Shown here: piece by piece, positions 61,079 through 64,000 of the stretch
How the letters are laid out: each line of letters opens with the position of its first letter
How positions within the stretch are numbered: the stretch's first letter is position 1
Assembly: GCF_003951315.1 (NCBI RefSeq)
Contig: NZ_QLJH01000008.1
Location: 79,452-143,451, forward strand
DNA: 64,000 bases
From: Sphingomonas sp. S-NIH.Pt15_0812
GTDB taxonomy: Bacteria > Pseudomonadota > Alphaproteobacteria > Sphingomonadales > Sphingomonadaceae
Direction: 5' to 3'
Notes under the pieces: generated by a model
Database searches by the model: none
What the model was told of the DNA's origin: nothing
The model's input: the letters and a program-made list of their open reading frames with translations, nothing else
Made by a program: the position numbers and the translations under genes

Positions 61079-61910
61079 ACGGCAGGGGGCGGCGCGGCCT
61101 GCTCGCCTGCGCAGCCCCCTCGAACCAGGGCGTCACCAGCAGATGCGGCACGGCGAGCGCCGCCATGCAGGCGAACAGGATCTCCACGCCGCCATGCCGC
61201 CGCACCAGCAGCAGCGCGCACGCCCCCGCCATCACCAGCGCAAGCGCCAGGATCGGCGCCACCGCGCGCAGATAGGCGAAGACGGTCCGACATCCGATCC
61301 GCTCGCGCCGGACATCGGTCTGCGGCAGGGCGTGGAGGATCAGGAAGCCGAGCGAGAAGCCGACCAGCGGCGGCGGCAGCAGCAAGGCGAGCGTGCCCGC
61401 CAGCAACCGACCGTCCCGGCGGGGCAGCGCCAAGCTAAGCAGCGCGCCGCCGGCGAGCAGGCCGAACAGGCGCATCGTTTGAACCATCGCCGGGACGATC
61501 GTCGACTGCCCCGTCGCGCCGGCAAGCAGATCGGTAAGGCCGACTGGATGCAGCGCCGCCGGCACCGTCACCAGGCCGACCCCACGCGCCAGCCGTTCGA
61601 GCATGCCGGCCTCGGCCCCATCCTCCAGGCCGAAATGCAGCGCCGAGGCGAGCAGGAACAACGGCATGGCCGCGGCCGGCTCACGCAACCACCAGAGCAG
61701 GCACAGGGCGGCGGCGGTCAGATAGCAGGCGAGGAAGGCCGTCCGCCGCGCCGGAGCGACGATCGCCAGATCGCTCGCCCCATGCGCCATGCCGATGACG
61801 CCGATCGCCACCACCGCGAAGCCGAGTTGCACCGGCAGCGACGCGATAGAGGCCAGACCTCCGCCAGCCAGTAGCACCCCCCATCCGATCGCCGCGCCCT
61901 TGCGGATCAC
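61044..61910 (-). CDS. blh: Brp/Blh-family beta-carotene 15,15'-dioxygenase
   Basis: The 288-residue polytopic membrane enzyme cleaves beta-carotene to retinal. The four family histidines are visible: H43 in GMAHGASDLAI, H92 in ALHFGLEDG, H193 in FLILHALPQ and H256 in AVPHLLVTPW. The start is GTG 61910, overlapping the rhodopsin stop as GTGA, so the chromophore enzyme is translated together with its opsin. Its 3' end overlaps the convergent GH43 gene by 35 nt. Carotenoid-synthesis genes are not in the window. Confidence 0.9.
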   Translation of the reverse strand: MIRKGAAIGWGVLLAGGGLASIASLPVQLGFAVVAIGVIGMAHGASDLAIVAPARRTAFLACYLTAAALCLLWWLREPAAAMPLFLLASALHFGLEDGAEAGMLERLARGVGLVTVPAALHPVGLTDLLAGATGQSTIVPAMVQTMRLFGLLAGGALLSLALPRRDGRLLAGTLALLLPPPLVGFSLGFLILHALPQTDVRRERIGCRTVFAYLRAVAPILALALVMAGACALLLVRRHGGVEILFACMAALAVPHLLVTPWFEGAAQASRPRRPLPFRPAARWRPAD

Positions 61911-62626
61911 CGGCGGGTGCCGCGAACGGGATCCGCCCCCACCAGGGCCGAGTCCAGATTGGCGGCCGCATAGAAGGCGTAGACGACCTTCGCGACCACA
62001 TCCATGACCAGGATCGCGGTGACCGAAGCGGGGTCGGAGATGATCTTCAGCCCCTCCGGCCCGACCAGGAAGACGATCGGATAGAGGAACCAGATCACGG
62101 TCAGGAAGACCAGGTTCTTCGAATACGCACTGGCCAGCGCCCCGCCCCGCTCGTTCGCCACGGCCTTGAGCGGCACCCAGAGCAGATAGAGCACGCCGGC
62201 AAAGGCCGCGCAGGACCAGCCATACCATATCCACTTCACGACCGGCACCTCGACCAGCGACGACACCAGCCCGGCGACGATCATCAGCACGTCGAGCACG
62301 ATGATCGCGGTCAGGTAGCCACCGACCTCGCCGGTCCGGCCGCGCTCGTGAAAGGCGAGCAGCACCAGCCCGGCAAGCAGGATCGGCGTCGTCACCGACC
62401 AGTCGGCATAGCGCGCCAGATAGGTGACCGACCCGGTGATGCTGACCAGCGTCCCGATGCCGAACGCCATGGCGAGATAGGCGGTGGCGGCGATGAACGG
62501 CACGCTGGAATGCAGCAGCGTATGATGACGCGCCGGTGGTGCCTTGCTGCCCTTGGCGTAGATGGCGAGCGACCCCAAGGCCATGATCGCAAAGCCGATC
62601 AGGAAAGCAGTCTGGTCCACGAACAT
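61907..62626 (-). CDS. Microbial rhodopsin with DTG motif, probable outward proton pump
   Basis: The 239-residue seven-helix protein has helix C with RYADWSVTTPILLAG. Relative to bacteriorhodopsin, R82, D85 and T89 are kept as R72, D75 and T79, while the proton-donor D96 is replaced by G86. Helix G carries the second counterion D209 and the retinal lysine K213 in MDVVAKVVYAFYA. W76 and P81 are conserved. The D-T-G triplet defines a known rhodopsin subgroup reported from Pseudomonas and Sphingomonas that pumps protons outward without a carboxylic donor. GGAGGGA directly precedes ATG 62626. It is co-translated with blh. Confidence 0.93.
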   Translation of the reverse strand: MFVDQTAFLIGFAIMALGSLAIYAKGSKAPPARHHTLLHSSVPFIAATAYLAMAFGIGTLVSITGSVTYLARYADWSVTTPILLAGLVLLAFHERGRTGEVGGYLTAIIVLDVLMIVAGLVSSLVEVPVVKWIWYGWSCAAFAGVLYLLWVPLKAVANERGGALASAYSKNLVFLTVIWFLYPIVFLVGPEGLKIISDPASVTAILVMDVVAKVVYAFYAAANLDSALVGADPVRGTRR

Positions 62627-62798
62627 GGTCCCTCCGAACGGAACGACCCGGTGCCGATCCTTGAGGCCGCCAACGTGGATCAGCATCATCCATGTCCATG
62701 AATAATTGTTCATTTTGGTTCGGATCCGGGATTTAAGCCGGCCTATATGTCCGTCCACGCCCCTGGTGCGTTGCCCGTGTCGACAGGGAGTGACCGGC

Positions 62799-63626
62799 AT
62801 GGCGGACGAGCGGACGAACGACGAGAAGACGGAGGACCGGCAGGAGGCGGACGAGCGCAGCGCCCCATCGGCGCGCGTCGTCTATGGCGCGGTGATCGAG
62901 CAAGGCGAGGACGAGCTGAAACGTCCGGTCGCCTCGCTCTTTTGGTCGAGTTTCGCTGCCGGCCTGATGATCATGGCGTCGCTTTGGGTCAGCGGCGCGC
63001 TGCACCATTATCTGCCAGAGACGTCCTGGGCCGGGGCGGTCGCCGATCTCGGTTATCCCTTCGGCTTCCTGATCGTGATCCTCGGCCGATTGCAGCTCTT
63101 CACTGAGCATACGGCGGTCGCGGTACTGCCCGTGCTGCGCAAGCCGAGTGGCCGGGGCGCGCGCGGACTGGCGCGGCTCTGGGCCATCGTCTTCCTCGGC
63201 AACATGCTGGGCGCCGCCGCCGCCGCCGGGCTCGCCGCGCATGGCCATGTCCAGTCGACGGAGACGCTGGACGCCATGGTCGCGGTCTCGCGCCGACTGC
63301 TCGATCGCGCGCCGCTGGAGACATTGATGCAGGCGATCCCGGCCGGGCTGCTGATCGCCTCCATCGCCTGGATCCGCTCCGCGACCGAGGGCAGCGGTTT
63401 CTGGATCGTCTTCGCCATCACCTATGCGATCTCGGTCAGCGGTTTCGCCCATGTCGTCGCCGGCGCGTCCGAGGCGTTCCTGCTGCTGTGGCATGGCGAC
63501 GTCTCGGCCCGCTGGGTGGCGTTCGGCTTTGTCGGGCCGGCGCTGCTCGGCAACATCATCGGTGGCACCGGGCTGTTCGCGCTCCTGGCCCATGCGCAGG
63601 TCAAGGAGGAGGTGCCCACCGCCTGA
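62799..63626 (+). CDS. Formate/nitrite transporter (FNT) family protein, YfdC-like
   Basis: The 275-residue membrane protein has a charged cytoplasmic N-terminus of about 40 residues (MADERTNDEKTEDRQEADER) and six helices: LFWSSFAAGLMIMASLWVSG, the GRLQLFTEHTAVAVLPVL re-entrant segment, ARLWAIVFLGNMLGAAAAAG, MQAIPAGLLIASIAWI, FAHVVAGASEAFLLLW and GFVGPALLGNIIGG. The NxxGG and GNMLG landmarks fit FNT channels. The YfdC-like type with an acidic tail has no settled substrate. It diverges from the rhodopsin gene across 172 nt. AGGGAG supports ATG 62799. Confidence 0.85.
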   Translation: MADERTNDEKTEDRQEADERSAPSARVVYGAVIEQGEDELKRPVASLFWSSFAAGLMIMASLWVSGALHHYLPETSWAGAVADLGYPFGFLIVILGRLQLFTEHTAVAVLPVLRKPSGRGARGLARLWAIVFLGNMLGAAAAAGLAAHGHVQSTETLDAMVAVSRRLLDRAPLETLMQAIPAGLLIASIAWIRSATEGSGFWIVFAITYAISVSGFAHVVAGASEAFLLLWHGDVSARWVAFGFVGPALLGNIIGGTGLFALLAHAQVKEEVPTA

Positions 63627-63653
63627 CCCCTACGACCATAACCCGCTCGCCTG

Positions 63654-63674
63654 CCGTCACCTTTCTGGTAACGG
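63654..63674. promoter_or_regulatory. LacI-type operator candidate upstream of GH31 gene
   Basis: An imperfect dyad, ccgtcacc (63654-63661) and ggtaacgg (63667-63674), lies 32-52 nt before the start codon. TGGTAACGGTA resembles the TGGTA-CG-TA pattern of LacI-family sites that control sugar genes in xanthomonads. The evidence is weak. Confidence 0.25.
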
Positions 63675-63705
63675 TACGGCGATCTGGAGAGGGAATGAGG
63701 ACCAC

Positions 63706-64000
63706 ATGCGCGCAATTCTGACCGGGGCCGGAGCCGCGACCGCGCTGGCGCTGGTGATGGCGGCCCCGGCGGCGGCGGCACCGCTCGCGACGCTCGACCG
63801 CAACGGTAGCCTGGTGTCGATCGAACCCTATGCCCCCAACATCGTCCGCGTGACGATCGCGACCGACCGGGCCCAGGTCGATGCGCCCCCCGGCGAAGGA
63901 CCGAATGCCAAGCCCGACGCCACCGGCTGGACTCACCGCAGCGAGGCGGGCGGCGACGCCTTCGCCTCGGGTGCGATGACGCTGACGGTGAACGCGCAGC
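63706..64000 (+). CDS. Secreted GH31-like glycoside hydrolase, N-terminal part (3' end outside window)
   Basis: Only 98 residues are in the window. They comprise a signal peptide (MRAILTGAGAATALALVMAAP), then a beta-rich region with LVSIEPYAPNIVRVTIATDR, the opening typical of GH31 alpha-glucosidases/xylosidases, and FASGAMTLTVNAQ, a later strand of the same N-terminal domain. The catalytic barrel lies beyond the window, so the assignment depends on this domain alone. It would fit the neighbouring arabinan/hemicellulose enzymes. Confidence 0.65.
   Translation, partial: MRAILTGAGAATALALVMAAPAAAAPLATLDRNGSLVSIEPYAPNIVRVTIATDRAQVDAPPGEGPNAKPDATGWTHRSEAGGDAFASGAMTLTVNAQ

Overview
The window is a 64 kb chromosomal stretch of a high-GC alphaproteobacterium, most likely Sphingomonas or a close relative. 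The evidence is the five TonB-dependent receptors (one partial), a complete 12-gene type II secretion operon, an S21 gene, a GH92/GH43 glycan-degradation repertoire, and genes packed tightly with ATGA or GTGA overlaps. I see no phage, transposase, CRISPR array or plasmid gene. Most long ORFs opposite the genes are GC-driven shadows.

Region 1 (1-5208) is a purine-scavenging locus. It holds a receptor C-terminus, a secreted 'purine nucleoside permease' family protein, an 8-oxoguanine deaminase, and a convergent NCS2 xanthine/urate permease.

Region 2 (5512-9146) is the most striking part: a four-gene operon of photoactive yellow protein (PYP), a PAS-PAS-GGDEF diguanylate cyclase, the PYP chromophore p-coumaroyl-CoA ligase, and an EAL phosphodiesterase. 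The last three genes are joined by ATGA overlaps. It reads as a self-contained blue-light input to c-di-GMP turnover. Facing it is a three-gene operon of a barrel-like protein, a PPP-type phosphatase and a one-pass membrane protein (9189-11704).

Region 3 (12007-36957) is mixed metabolism: rpsU; a redox cluster with an FAD monooxygenase fused to TspO; a receptor, an esterase, a VOC protein and a GH92 glycosidase; an aldo/keto reductase and a HIBADH-like dehydrogenase; an AttEFGH-like ABC exporter with its lipocalin-like partner; a second TspO beside a glutaredoxin; a marR-nodT-emrA-emrB efflux operon; a leucine-dehydrogenase-like gene; and tRNA-His.

Region 4 (37006-53724) is gspC to gspN, then a 2OG oxygenase, a receptor, and a lipoprotein whose upstream region carries four 11-bp-phased PhoB-like half-sites. 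The layout resembles the phosphate-starvation ElpS/T2SS locus of Caulobacter. Region 5 (53985-64000) holds a siderophore-type receptor, an arabinan locus (receptor plus two GH43 enzymes), a DTG-motif microbial rhodopsin with its retinal-forming Blh oxygenase, an FNT channel, and the start of a GH31 glycosidase. The window therefore encodes two unrelated photoproteins, each with an enzyme for chromophore supply.
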